A stretch of DNA of 64,000 nt from Cellulomonas sp. NTE-D12 (GTDB lineage Bacteria > Actinomycetota > Actinomycetes > Actinomycetales > Cellulomonadaceae): positions 2,046,001 to 2,110,000 of the forward strand of contig NZ_AP026442.1 of the NCBI RefSeq assembly GCF_027923705.1, written 5' to 3'. A program made the position numbers and the translations under genes. Within the stretch, counting starts at the first letter, position 1; the number at the start of each line of letters is the position of its first letter. Below, in pieces: positions 1-7,002 of this stretch. Below the pieces are notes generated by a model, which searched no databases, was not told where the DNA came from, and worked only from the letters and a program-made list of their open reading frames with translations.

Positions 1-34
1 GCCGGGACCTGCGGACGGACCTGCGCCGCTCCGC

Positions 35-496
35 GTGACGGCACGGGTCCTGACCGCGTGCGACGCTGGTGCCGTGCCCGAGCTGAACGACCCCGCGGTG
101 ATCCACCGGCTGCTCACGACACCTGGTCGCTGGGCCGTCGTCGGGCTGTCGACGAACACCGCCCGCGCCGCGTACTCCGTGGCCTCCTACCTGCAGGAGC
201 TGGGTCAGGAGATCGTGCCGGTGCACCCCAGCGCGCCGACCGTGCACGGGGCCGCGGGGGTCGCGACGGTGCTCGACGTGCCGCCGCCCGTCGACGTCGT
301 GGACGTGTTCGTCAACAGCTCCCACGCGGGACCGGTGGTCGACCACGCGATCGAGGTCGGCGCCGGGGCCGTCTGGTTGCAGCTCGGCGTGGTGGACGAG
401 GCTGCGGCCGCACGGGCGCTGGCAGCCGGGCTCGACGTGGTCATGGACCGCTGCCCCGCCATCGAGGGGCGCCGGCTGGGGCTGCCGCGCCGCTGA
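35..496 (+). CDS. CoA-binding domain protein (YccU-like)
   Basis: A 153-residue protein that is essentially one Rossmann-like CoA-binding domain. The segment WAVVGLSTN at about residues 33-41 is the nucleotide-binding turn. It is followed by the alternating strands and helices usual in this family, including VDVVDVFVNS and GAVWLQLGV. Homologues are free-standing proteins of 130-150 residues, so the length is normal. They probably bind CoA or acyl-CoA in the cytoplasm, but no reaction is established for them. The GTG start lies close to the window edge, so upstream genes and the promoter cannot be judged. The next gene, deaD, is on the same strand but separated by a 232-bp leader and is probably transcribed independently. 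Confidence 0.8.
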   Translation: MTARVLTACDAGAVPELNDPAVIHRLLTTPGRWAVVGLSTNTARAAYSVASYLQELGQEIVPVHPSAPTVHGAAGVATVLDVPPPVDVVDVFVNSSHAGPVVDHAIEVGAGAVWLQLGVVDEAAAARALAAGLDVVMDRCPAIEGRRLGLPRR

Positions 497-553
497 GCGC
501 GGCCGTGGTGCATGTCACCCGACGCGTCTCGCGGCGCTCCGGTCTGCGACAGG

Positions 554-559
554 TAGGAT
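554..559 (+). promoter_or_regulatory. Probable -10 element of deaD
   Basis: TAGGAT fits the actinobacterial -10 pattern TANNNT. It lies 170 bp before the deaD start, so a transcript beginning just after it would carry a leader of about 160 nt. Other sites in the gap cannot be excluded. Confidence 0.4.
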
Positions 560-728
560 GACCTGGTTCAGAGTTCGTCGCGTCCCCCCGGGCGCGTCCC
601 GCAGGACCTCGCGGGCCGCCCTCGTGTCGTGCAGCCGCCGATGGCGGCCAGGTGTGTCGGGGAAGTGACCGGCCGGGCGTCGTACGCCTGGTTCAGGACT
701 CACCCTCGATCGATCGGTTCCCCACGCC
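560..728 (+). promoter_or_regulatory. Long GC-rich 5' leader of deaD
   Basis: The gap between the CoA-binding gene and deaD contains no convincing gene. It holds a direct repeat, CCTGGTTCAG at 562-571 and 687-696, and several short self-complementary GC stretches. Long structured leaders are known for cold-shock DEAD-box helicase genes in other bacteria, so post-transcriptional control is plausible. This is inference from length and repeat only. Confidence 0.35.
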
Positions 729-2573
729 ATGAGCACCACTCTGCCCGCTACCACCATGCCGCCCGCTACCACCATGCCCGCCTCCGGGTCCGAGCCCGCC
801 GAGGCGCCGGCCACCCCGGTGCCGGCTGTCGCGACGTCGACGTTCGACGACCTCGACCTCCCCGCGCCGCTGCGCCGCGCGGTCGCGGACCTGGGCTTCG
901 CCACCCCGTCGGCCGTCCAGGCCGCGACGATCCCCGCCCTGCTGGCCGGCCGCGACCTGGTCGGCGTCGCCCAGACGGGCACCGGCAAGACGGCGGCCTT
1001 CGGGCTCCCCCTGCTCGCCGCGATCGACCCGGAGCTGCGGGCCGTCCAGGCCGTCGTGCTGACCCCGACCCGCGAGCTCGCGCTGCAGGTGGCCGAGGCG
1101 ATCGAGTCGTTCGCCCAGCACCTGCCGGGCGTCGGCGTGGTGGCCGTGTACGGCGGTGCTCCGTACCTGCCGCAGCAGCGCGCGCTCGCGCGCGGCGCCC
1201 AGGTGGTGGTCGGCACGCCCGGTCGCGTCCTGGACCACCTGGAGCGGCGGACGCTGGTGCTGGACGAGCTGCGCTTCCTGGTGCTCGACGAGGCCGACGA
1301 GATGCTGCGTATGGGCTTCGCCGAGGACGTCGACCGCGTGCTCAGCTCCGCGCCGGAGCGCCGTCAGATGGCTCTGTTCTCCGCCACGATGCCACCGGCG
1401 ATCCGTCGGGTCGCCGAGCAGCACCTGGTCGACCCGGCGCAGGTCACCGTGTCCCGCCAGTCGTCGACCGTCACGACGGTCCGCCAGACGTACGCCGTGG
1501 TGCCGTTCCGGCACAAGACGGGTGCGCTGGCCCGGGTGCTCGCGGTGTCCGACGCGGACGCGAGCATCGTCTTCGTCCGCACGCGTGAGGCCGCCGAGCA
1601 GGTGGGCTCGGCGCTGGTGGAGCGCGGCGTCTCCGCCGCGTACATCTCCGGCGACGTGGCGCAGGGCGATCGGGAGAAGATCGTCGACCGGCTGCGCTCG
1701 GGGGCACTCGACGTGCTGGTGGCCACCGACGTCGCCGCCCGTGGGCTCGACGTGGACCGCATCGGCCTCGTGGTGAACTTCGACGTGCCCCGCGAGCCGG
1801 AGGCCTATGTGCACCGCATCGGGCGGACCGGACGGGCCGGCCGCGCAGGCGAGGCGCTCACCTTCGTCACACCCGCCGAGCAGGGCAAGCTGCGCCAGAT
1901 CGAGCGCACCACCCGCGTGCAGCTCGAGCAGATCCAGATCCCGACGCCGGCGCAGGTGTCCGCCCACCGGGTGACCAGCCTGCTGGCTCGCGCCGACGAG
2001 CGGGCGGCGCTCGGCCGGCTCGAGGCGTACCAGGAGGCCATCGCGGCCCATGTCGCCGAGCGGCCGGGCACCGACCTGGTGCAGCTGCTCGCCGTGGTCG
2101 CCGCGCTCGCGGTCGGCGACGAGGGGCCGGCGCCTCGCCCCGAGCTCGGTGACGACCTCGACGACGCGCTCAGCCGCGCGCGGCTGACCGACGCACCCGA
2201 GCGGCACGGTTCGCAGCACACGTCCGACGGAGGTCGCCGGCGCACGGACACCCGTCGCGCGGACGGCAGCACCCGCTACCGCGTGGCCGTCGGCCACCGC
2301 GACGGCGTGCAGCCGAACGCCCTGGTCGGGGCCCTGACGAACGAGGGCGGGCTGACCGGCAAGGACCTCGGCAAGATCGACATCTTCGGGTCGTTCTCGC
2401 TCGTGGACATCCCGGCCGGCCTCACGCCCGAGGTGGTGGAGCGGCTGAGCCGGACGCGGGTGGCCGGACGGCCGCTGCGCATCCGGCTGGACAGCGGACC
2501 TCGCGACAGCGGACCGCGGGCCCCGCACGGACCGAGCCGTCCCGCCGGGCACGTGCACGCCGCCCGGCACTGA
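729..2573 (+). CDS. deaD: DEAD-box ATP-dependent RNA helicase (DeaD/CsdA type)
   Basis: A 614-residue RNA helicase that unwinds structured RNA in ribosome assembly and RNA decay. Visible motifs in order are Walker A AQTGTGKT (81-88), PTRELA, VGTPGR, the DEAD box (187-190) inside VLDEADEMLRMGF, SAT (218-220) and HRIGRTGRAGRAG (about 360). After the two RecA-like domains comes a linker, then a C-terminal domain of about 75 residues starting at RYRVAVG. This matches the DbpA-type RNA-binding domain of DeaD/CsdA proteins, including the GKDLGKIDIF stretch. A low-complexity Thr/Pro/Ala tail of about 35 residues precedes the helicase core. The gene is monocistronic, with a long leader upstream and a strong hairpin downstream. 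Confidence 0.95.
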   Translation: MSTTLPATTMPPATTMPASGSEPAEAPATPVPAVATSTFDDLDLPAPLRRAVADLGFATPSAVQAATIPALLAGRDLVGVAQTGTGKTAAFGLPLLAAIDPELRAVQAVVLTPTRELALQVAEAIESFAQHLPGVGVVAVYGGAPYLPQQRALARGAQVVVGTPGRVLDHLERRTLVLDELRFLVLDEADEMLRMGFAEDVDRVLSSAPERRQMALFSATMPPAIRRVAEQHLVDPAQVTVSRQSSTVTTVRQTYAVVPFRHKTGALARVLAVSDADASIVFVRTREAAEQVGSALVERGVSAAYISGDVAQGDREKIVDRLRSGALDVLVATDVAARGLDVDRIGLVVNFDVPREPEAYVHRIGRTGRAGRAGEALTFVTPAEQGKLRQIERTTRVQLEQIQIPTPAQVSAHRVTSLLARADERAALGRLEAYQEAIAAHVAERPGTDLVQLLAVVAALAVGDEGPAPRPELGDDLDDALSRARLTDAPERHGSQHTSDGGRRRTDTRRADGSTRYRVAVGHRDGVQPNALVGALTNEGGLTGKDLGKIDIFGSFSLVDIPAGLTPEVVERLSRTRVAGRPLRIRLDSGPRDSGPRAPHGPSRPAGHVHAARH

Positions 2574-2618
2574 CCGCGCAGGCGTCACCGTCGGACGACG
2601 GACGGCGCCCGGAGCACG

Positions 2619-2661
2619 ACGACGAGGGCCCCGCGGCTGCTGCCGGCGGGGCCCTCGTCGT
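2619..2661. terminator. Bidirectional hairpin terminator between deaD and the aldolase gene
   Basis: A perfect 16-bp inverted repeat pairs 2619-2634 with 2646-2661 around an 11-base loop. It lies between two convergent genes and has no clear U-tract on either strand. Stems of this kind are common as terminators in high-GC actinobacteria. Confidence 0.75.
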
Positions 2662-2712
2662 ACGAGCCTGGCTGAGCCGCAGGAGCCGGGCGAGGCCCGT
2701 CGGCCGGGTGAG

Positions 2713-3768
2713 TCAGGCCCGGACCATGGCCGACTCGAGCGCGGCGGCGACCAAGGCGTCCACGTCGGCGGGGTCGGTGTCGAAGGCGCACATCAGGCGC
2801 ACCTCCCCCGTCTCCGCCGCCCAGTCGTAGAAGTTGCACGTCTGCCGCAGGTCGGCCGCCATCGCCGCGGGCATGCGGACGAACACGGCGTTGCCCTGCG
2901 TCGGCTGGGTCGGCTCGATGCCCGGGACCTGCTCCAGGCCGGCGCGCAACCGGGCTGCCATCGCGTTGGCGTGCCGCGCCGAGCGCAGCCAGAGGTCGCC
3001 CTCGTACAGCGCGAGCAGCTGTGCGGAGACGAAGCGCATCTTCGAGGCGAGCTGCAGGTCGATCTTGCGCAGGTAGTCGATGCCCTCGACCGCCGACCTG
3101 TCGAGCACCACGATCGCCTCGCCGAGCACGGCGCCGTTCTTGGTCCCGCCGAGGGAGACGACGTCAACGCCGACGTCGCTGGTCAGCGCACGCAGCGGCA
3201 CGTCGAGGAACGCCGCGGCGTTCGACAGGCGGGAGCCGTCGAGGTGCACGCGAAGGCCCTGGCTGTGGGCGTGGTCGGTGATCGCGCGGATCTCCGCGGG
3301 CGTGTAGGCGGTGCCGAGCTCCGTGGACTGGGTGATGGACACCACCCCTGGCTGGGCGCGGTGCGCGTCGCCCCGGCCGCCGAGCTGGGTGGCGACGAGC
3401 TCGGGGGTCAGCTTGCCGTCGGGGGTCTCGACCGGCAGCAGCTTCAGGCCGGCGACGCGCTCCGGGGCGGCGTTCTCGTCGGTGTTGACGTGCGCCGTCG
3501 CGGTGCAGATCACCGCACCCCAGCGCGGCAGCATCGACTGGAGCGAGATCACGTTGGCACCGGTGCCGTTGAGCACCGGGTACACGTCGACGTCGGCCCC
3601 CAGCTGCTGCGACAGCACAGCACCCAGCCGTGCGGTGTACGGGTCGGCCCCGTACGCGGGGACGTGCCCGCCGGCGGCCTCGGCGATGGCAGCGAGCACC
3701 TCGGGGTGCGCGCCGGCGTAGTTGTCCGAGCCGAAGTCGTGGTGGGACGGGTCGTGGAGTGCGGTCAC
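2713..3768 (-). CDS. ltaE: Low-specificity threonine aldolase (PLP-dependent beta-eliminating lyase)
   Basis: A 351-residue fold-type I PLP enzyme of the threonine aldolase family, expected to cleave L-threonine or allo-threonine to glycine and acetaldehyde. The PLP lysine is K210 in SLGGTKNGA. The conserved N-terminal FGSDNYAG, the VHLDGSRLSNAA segment with the PLP-contacting aspartate, and a late TQGNAVFVR stretch are all present. The open frame extends 41 codons further upstream, but that part is low-complexity Arg/Ala sequence overlapping the divergent promoter region. I therefore chose the GTG at 3768, just before TALHDPSHHDFGSD, where family homology begins. The gene stands alone and converges on deaD. 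Some homologues act on other beta-hydroxy amino acids. Confidence 0.87.
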   Translation of the reverse strand: MTALHDPSHHDFGSDNYAGAHPEVLAAIAEAAGGHVPAYGADPYTARLGAVLSQQLGADVDVYPVLNGTGANVISLQSMLPRWGAVICTATAHVNTDENAAPERVAGLKLLPVETPDGKLTPELVATQLGGRGDAHRAQPGVVSITQSTELGTAYTPAEIRAITDHAHSQGLRVHLDGSRLSNAAAFLDVPLRALTSDVGVDVVSLGGTKNGAVLGEAIVVLDRSAVEGIDYLRKIDLQLASKMRFVSAQLLALYEGDLWLRSARHANAMAARLRAGLEQVPGIEPTQPTQGNAVFVRMPAAMAADLRQTCNFYDWAAETGEVRLMCAFDTDPADVDALVAAALESAMVRA

Positions 3769-3911
3769 GACCCCCAGTCTCGCGCACCGGTGCGACACGT
3801 CCGAGCGGCGAGGTCCGGCGGTGCAGGGCCGGCAGGCAGCCCGAGCGGGCGCGCACGACCTGCGTGATGATCGGGCCGAACGCCCGTCCATCCCGTCCGA
3901 GGAGGCCGCCC

Positions 3912-4481
3912 GTGACAGCGCCGGGGACGCCCGAACCGCAGACGCCGCAGCAGGCCGGCCGGCAGCAGCCGTCCGGCGGCGCGGGCCGGGACGACCCGCA
4001 CGACGCCACCCGGCACGAGACCGAGGCGGAGCGCATGGACCGCAACTGGGACGAGCTGATGCAGGAGCTGCGGGTCACTCAGACCGGCGCGCAGATCCTG
4101 GTCGGCTTCCTGCTGACGGTGCCGTTCCAGCAGCGGTTCGCCCAGCTGGACCACTACCAGCGCAGCGTCTACCTGGTGCTGGTCGCGCTCGCGGTGCTGG
4201 CGACCGTGCTGATCGTCACGCCGGTCAGCCTGCACCGGCTGCTGTTCCGGCGGCGGATGAAGCGGGAGCTGGTCAAGGCGGGCAGCGTGTTCGCCCTCGC
4301 GGGGCTGGGCGTGCTCGCCGTCGTGCTGACGGGGGTGCCGCTGCTGCTGTTCGACATCGTCGTCTCACGGCCTGCGGGGTGGGTCGCCGCCGCCGTGGTG
4401 GCGGTGCTGCTGGCCGTCTGCTGGTGGACCGTCCCGCGGCTGATGGGACGCGGCGCGCCACCGCCGCAGCCGCCGCGCTGA
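3912..4481 (+). CDS. DUF6328-like membrane protein
   Basis: A 189-residue protein with a charged, hydrophilic N-terminal 45 residues followed by four predicted membrane helices in two hairpins: AQILVGFLLTVPF, SVYLVLVALAVLATVLIV, VFALAGLGVLAVVLTGVPLLL and VAAAVVAVLLAVCWW. The stretch ETEAERMDRNWDELMQELRVTQTGAQIL resembles the start of DUF6328 proteins, which are widespread in actinobacteria and of unknown function, though often labelled antiporter-like without evidence. I chose GTG 3912 because GAGGAGG lies about 7 bp upstream, although the frame is open back to 3630. It is divergent from the aldolase gene and convergent with the Fur-family gene, with only 9 bp between stops. Confidence 0.7.
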   Translation: MTAPGTPEPQTPQQAGRQQPSGGAGRDDPHDATRHETEAERMDRNWDELMQELRVTQTGAQILVGFLLTVPFQQRFAQLDHYQRSVYLVLVALAVLATVLIVTPVSLHRLLFRRRMKRELVKAGSVFALAGLGVLAVVLTGVPLLLFDIVVSRPAGWVAAAVVAVLLAVCWWTVPRLMGRGAPPPQPPR

Positions 4482-4490
4482 CGGACCGGC

Positions 4491-4904
4491 TCAGCGCCCG
4501 GCGTCCGCCGCGGCCGCCCGGCAGGAGCTGCAGGTCCCGGTCAGCTCGATGACGTGGTCCACGTCGGTGAAGCCGTGCGCCGCACCGACCTGCTCGGCCC
4601 AGCTCTCCGCCGCCGGCCCGTCGATCTCCACGGTCCGGCCGCAGCTGCGGCACACGAGGTGGTGGTGGTGGCTGCGCTCGGCACAACGGCGGTAGACCGA
4701 CTCCCCCTCGGCGGTGCGCATCGTGTCGACCTCGCCGGAGTCCGCGAGCGCCTGCACCGTGCGGTACACGGTGGCGAGGCCGACCCCGGAGCCGCGGTGG
4801 CGCAGCAGGTCGTGCAGCTGCTGGGCGCTGCGGAACTCCTCGACGTCGTGCAGCAGGTCGAGGATCTCGGTCCGCTGCTTGGTGTGCCGTTGCGGCTCGG
4901 CCAT
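4491..4904 (-). CDS. Fur-family metalloregulator, probably Zur-like
   Basis: A 137-residue Fur-superfamily repressor. Residues 1-75 form the winged-helix DNA-binding domain, with the recognition region GLATVYRTVQAL. The dimerisation domain holds the metal-binding cluster SHHHHLVCRSCG and a second CSSC pair near the C-terminus, giving the two CxxC motifs of the structural zinc site. The length and the two CxxC pairs suit Zur or Fur equally, and metal specificity cannot be settled by eye. The gene has its own promoter, with TAGACT as -10 overlapping the stop codon of the upstream gene and a Fur-type box just downstream of it, so autoregulation is likely. CAGGAG serves as the ribosome binding site. 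Confidence 0.85.
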   Translation of the reverse strand: MAEPQRHTKQRTEILDLLHDVEEFRSAQQLHDLLRHRGSGVGLATVYRTVQALADSGEVDTMRTAEGESVYRRCAERSHHHHLVCRSCGRTVEIDGPAAESWAEQVGAAHGFTDVDHVIELTGTCSSCRAAAADAGR

Positions 4905-4918
4905 CGGCGCGCTCCTGT

Positions 4919-4933
4919 TGAGAGTGATTCCCA
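4919..4933 (-). promoter_or_regulatory. Fur/Zur-type operator in the regulator's own promoter
   Basis: TGAGAGTGATTCCCA is a 7-1-7 imperfect palindrome in which 5 of 7 pairs match. It agrees with the classical Fur-box pattern TGATAATNATTATCA at 10 of 14 positions. It lies 15 bp before the ATG at 4904 and just downstream of the candidate -10 TAGACT (4936-4941, minus strand), where a bound repressor would block transcription. Confidence 0.5.
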
Positions 4934-4935
4934 GC

Positions 4936-4941
4936 AGTCTA
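4936..4941 (-). promoter_or_regulatory. Probable -10 element of the Fur-family gene
   Basis: Read on the minus strand this is TAGACT, a good TANNNT match. It overlaps the TAG stop codon of the upstream PHP gene. The transcript would start near the Fur-type box and keep the CAGGAG ribosome binding site. Confidence 0.4.
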
Positions 4942-5982
4942 GCGGGGTCGGTGCACCAGCTGGTCGACGGGAAGGGTGGTGATCACCCGGTCAGGGCCGA
5001 TGCCGTGCTGCACGGCCCGTTCGCAGCCCGCGATCAGCCAGTCGAGCTGACCGGGCGCGTGCGAGTCGGTGTCGATGGTGAACACGCAGCCGGCGTCGAC
5101 GGCGATCTGCAGCAGCTCGTGCGGCGGGTCGAGGCGGTCCGGACGGCAGTTGATCTCGACCGCGACGCCGTGCTCGGCGCACGCGTCGAACACGGCGTGG
5201 GCGTCGAACTCGCTCGGCGGCCGCGGGCGTCCGCGCGTCAGGCGGCGACCGGTGCAGTGGCCCAGCACGTCGGTGTGGGGGTCCGCGACGGCCGCCAGCA
5301 TCCGGCGCGTCATCGCGGCGCGGTCCATCCGCAGCTTGGAGTGCACCGAGGCGACGACGACGTCCAGCCGCTGCAGCAGCGCCGGCTCCTGGTCCAGGGT
5401 GCCGTCCTCGAGGATGTCGACCTCGATGCCGGTGAGCACGCTGAACGGTGCGACGGCGCCGTTGAGCGCCTCGATCTCCTCGAGCTGGGCCGTCAAGCGT
5501 GCCGGGGACAGGCCGTTGGCCACCGTGAGGCGCGGTGAGTGGTCCGTGACGGCGAGGTACTCGTGCCCGAGCGACGTCGCCGCCAGCACCATCTCCTGGA
5601 TGGACGTGGTGCCGTCGCTGGCGTGCGAGTGGGCGTGCAGGTCACCCCGCAGCGCAGCGCGGAGCTCGGCGGCCGGGCCTACGGGTGCGGGGCTGGAGGC
5701 CAGCTCGGCCTCGAGCCGGTCGAGGTACTCGACGCGGGTACCACGGAGCACCTGGGTGACCACCTCCGCCGTGCGGGCCCCGACGCCGGGGAGGTCGTCG
5801 AGCGAGCCCGCGGCGGCGAGGGCCAGCACCTGGTCCGGCGGGGTGCGCTCGACGCTGCCGGCGGCGGCGCGGAACGCCTCCGAGCGGTAGGCGCTGGCCT
5901 GGCCGCGTTCGAGCAGGAAGGCGATGCGTCGCAGCGCTGCGACGGCCTCGTCGCGCCCCTGCTGCGCCGTACGTCCGGTCAC
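4939..5982 (-). CDS. HhH-PHP protein resembling PolX without its polymerase domain
   Basis: A 347-residue protein. Residues 12-55 resemble the helical 8-kDa domain of family X polymerases (RRIAFLLERG, AYRSEAFRAAA). Residues 60-95 carry a helix-hairpin-helix, LDDLPGVGARTAEVV. From about residue 112 there is a PHP metallophosphoesterase domain with the metal-ligand motifs GDLHAHSHASDG, AVTDHS, SVHSK, GHCTGR and DTDSHAPG. This is the layout of bacterial PolX with the nucleotidyltransferase palm and fingers missing. PHP domains of this type act as metal-dependent 3'-5' exonucleases or phosphatases. Its GTG start overlaps the Ku stop codon by four bases, so the two are translationally coupled and a role in end processing is likely but unproven. 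Confidence 0.8.
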   Translation of the reverse strand: MTGRTAQQGRDEAVAALRRIAFLLERGQASAYRSEAFRAAAGSVERTPPDQVLALAAAGSLDDLPGVGARTAEVVTQVLRGTRVEYLDRLEAELASSPAPVGPAAELRAALRGDLHAHSHASDGTTSIQEMVLAATSLGHEYLAVTDHSPRLTVANGLSPARLTAQLEEIEALNGAVAPFSVLTGIEVDILEDGTLDQEPALLQRLDVVVASVHSKLRMDRAAMTRRMLAAVADPHTDVLGHCTGRRLTRGRPRPPSEFDAHAVFDACAEHGVAVEINCRPDRLDPPHELLQIAVDAGCVFTIDTDSHAPGQLDWLIAGCERAVQHGIGPDRVITTLPVDQLVHRPR

Positions 5983-6890
5983 GAGGCCTTGCGGCGGGTG
6001 CGGCGGGCCGGCGGCTTGTCCTCAGCCTTCGCGTCCGTCTTCTCGTCCTTCTCGTCGGTGGCCTTCGTGGTGCGCGTCCGTCGCGCCGCGGATGCGGTCG
6101 CCGAGCCCTCGCGCGCCTTCTCGACGCTGCGCTGCAGCGCGGCGAGCAGGTCGACCACCTCGCCGCCCTCGCCGCCCTCAGCAGCCGGCGGGGCGGGCGG
6201 GACGCGCGTCTCGCCGCTGGCGATCTTCTCCTCGATCAGGTCCTGCAGCGCGGCGCCGTACCGGTCGTGGTACTGCGACGGGTCGAAGTCGGCCGCCAGG
6301 GAGTCGACGAGCGTGGAGGCCATCGCGAGCTCCTGCGGCTTGACCTGGACGTCGGTCTCCAGGATCGGGAAGTCCGCCTCGCGCACCTCGTCGGGCCACA
6401 GCAGCGTCTGCATGCAGATGACGTCGCCGCGGACGCGCAGCACCGCCATCGACTCGCGCTGCCGCAGCGCCACCGTCACGACGGCCATGCGGTCGGCCTG
6501 CTCGAGCGCGCCGCGCAGCAGCGCGTAGGGCTTGACGGCCGTCTTCTCCGGCTCGAGGTAGTACGTCTTGCCGAGCAGGATCGGGTCCACCTGCTCGGCC
6601 GGGACGAACTCCAGCACCTCGATCTCGCGCGACGTGGTCAGCGGCAGGGCGGCGAAGTCCTCGTCCTCGAGCACCACCAGCTTGCCGTCGTCGGTCTCGT
6701 AGCCCTTGGCGATGTCCGACCACTCGACGGTCTCCCCGTCGACGCTGCAGACCTTCTTGTACCGGATGCGGCCGCCGTCCTCGCGGTGCACCTGGTGCAG
6801 CGCCACCTCGTGCTCGCCGGTGGCCGCGTACAGCCGAACGGGCACGTTGACGAGGCCGAAGGCCACCGCGCCCTTCCAGATCGCTCGCAC
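5979..6890 (-). CDS. ku: Bacterial Ku, non-homologous end-joining protein
   Basis: A 303-residue homodimeric Ku that binds DNA double-strand ends and recruits LigD. The start VRAIWKGAVAFGLVNVPV is diagnostic of the family, followed by YKKVCSVDG, EVLEFVPAEQVDPI and YYLEPEK. The core ends near residue 260. Beyond it is a charged tail rich in Lys, Arg, Glu and Ala ending ARRTRRKAS, like the basic C-terminal extensions that contact DNA in other bacterial Ku proteins. The frame is open for another 99 codons upstream, but that sequence is low-complexity. GTG 6890 begins exactly at the conserved N-terminus and has AGGCGG upstream. The gene is followed by the HhH-PHP gene with a 4-bp overlap, while LigD lies 12 kb away. 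Confidence 0.95.
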   Translation of the reverse strand: MRAIWKGAVAFGLVNVPVRLYAATGEHEVALHQVHREDGGRIRYKKVCSVDGETVEWSDIAKGYETDDGKLVVLEDEDFAALPLTTSREIEVLEFVPAEQVDPILLGKTYYLEPEKTAVKPYALLRGALEQADRMAVVTVALRQRESMAVLRVRGDVICMQTLLWPDEVREADFPILETDVQVKPQELAMASTLVDSLAADFDPSQYHDRYGAALQDLIEEKIASGETRVPPAPPAAEGGEGGEVVDLLAALQRSVEKAREGSATASAARRTRTTKATDEKDEKTDAKAEDKPPARRTRRKAS

Positions 6891-7002
6891 GTCGCCGCCT
6901 CGCCCTCGTCTCGCCGACAGCCCCGTGACCCCGGGCAGGGACGAGCGGCCGCGTGGCGCGGGGCCCGTTCCTGCAGGATGCCACGGACAGGCAAGGTTCG
7001 CC

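Noticed and set aside
3769..3891. Upstream extension of the threonine aldolase gene
   Set aside because: Forty-one codons of Arg/Ala/Cys-rich sequence without homology, occupying the divergent promoter region. The GTG at 3768 begins at the conserved part.
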